From contig NC_061806.1 of assembly GCF_021462225.1 (NCBI RefSeq), positions 26,990,144-27,054,143 on the forward strand: a DNA stretch of 64,000 nt, read 5' to 3'. Positions 63,271 through 64,000 of this stretch are shown in pieces. The stretch comes from Girardinichthys multiradiatus. Taxonomy: Eukaryota > Chordata > Actinopteri > Cyprinodontiformes > Goodeidae. The number at the start of each line of letters is the position of its first letter. Position 1 is the first letter of the stretch. The notes under the pieces were generated by a model. That model worked only from the letters and a program-made list of their open reading frames with translations, did not search any database and was not told the DNA's origin. A program made the position numbers and the translations under genes.

Positions 63271-64000
63271 AACTGTATATATACCAATTGAGCCTCAGAA
63301 AAAAGCAGATTGACAGTTGTTTTCTGCTTAGCATAGAAAGTCATTGTAAATTATAAATCTTTGAAAACAACTAAATTTAAAATATTAAAAACTTGGCTTT
63401 AAAAATATGCTTTTCCTACAACCTTTTTGATTCTAACACAAAATATTACTTTTAATTCGTAGAGGATGGACTCACAGTCACCCAACTTGTCATTTTAGTG
63501 ATGAGATTGCTATGATCCATATAGCCATTTTCACATGCTGCTGACTTGTGGAAGAATAAACAGCTAAATTACCCTATTCTTCACTGGAATGGGATCAGCG
63601 GTACACTCAAGGTTGCACAGCATCCCCATTTTCTGCTTGGGTGACTGGCAGTGTCTCCAAAACAGGCATGTGTGAGTGAGTGTACACATATCTCATTAAG
63701 TGTTAAGAATGTCATCATCACGGTAACTTTACATGGGTTTTTCTAAAGGAAATATGCTTTATTCTATAAGAATGCATCCAAGTTCTTTCTCTCTTCAACT
63801 TCCTTTATTTAATTTTGATTCCCCTCTCTCTCATGTCAATTTTACCAGATTTGCTTAAAAGCGTACTCCATCTCACTGGCTCTCATTAATGAATAAAGAA
63901 TGGCCATCCCCAGTGAAGCAAATTGACCATTGAAATCATTGCATACAGGCAAATAATCCAGTCAGCGTTCTGATCAAAACAGCACTCAAGCAGAAATATG
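63271..64000. other. Non-coding stretch to window end
   Basis: No gene or repeat recognised. Confidence 0.45.

Overview
The window looks like a repeat-rich stretch of a teleost fish nuclear genome. It is AT-rich, has no bacterial-type gene packing, carries consensus GT/AG splice sites, and holds many degraded Tc1/mariner copies plus LINE, Ty3/gypsy, ERV and CACTA-like elements of kinds familiar from ray-finned fishes. The species cannot be fixed from sequence alone.

Only one clear host-gene segment is visible: a 223-bp exon on the minus strand (52880-53102) encoding the first part of a CUB domain, closest as far as I can recall to the N-terminal CUB of CSMD3 (CUB and Sushi multiple domains). 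CSMD genes have enormous introns, so most or all of the window may be intronic to that gene; this is inference.

Layout: 1-920, 3' end of an L1/Tx1-type LINE (minus). 2920-3480, fragment of a DNA transposon with a P2X7-like ORF. 5335-8930, decayed Ty3/gypsy element with an LTR direct repeat and a pol relic. 14095-14350, Tc1 fragment. 15540-22532, a ~7-kb CACTA/EnSpm-like transposon with matching termini, a zinc-finger/Tnp2-like transposase pseudogene and a second four-exon gene of the teleost 'SAMD3-like' (PB1-like) type. 22890-29612, several Tc1 relics and MITEs. 30480-32081 and 54836-56384, two nearly complete Tc1 elements of one family in opposite orientation. 33000-34650, Tc1 and possible hAT relics. 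35640-36294, LINE ORF2 C-terminus. 39780-48010, a LINE ORF split by a 7.6-kb ERV with identical 488-bp LTRs and a 4-bp target duplication. 50215-51600, 57873-59595 and 62429-63270, further Tc1 relics, one with a MITE nested in it.

The most interesting objects are the two-gene CACTA-like element, whose accessory gene carries one stop while its transposase is much more damaged; the young but coding-poor ERV; and a 77-nt near-perfect hairpin at 48875-48951. Family names for repeats rest on recognition from memory and were not checked by a database search.
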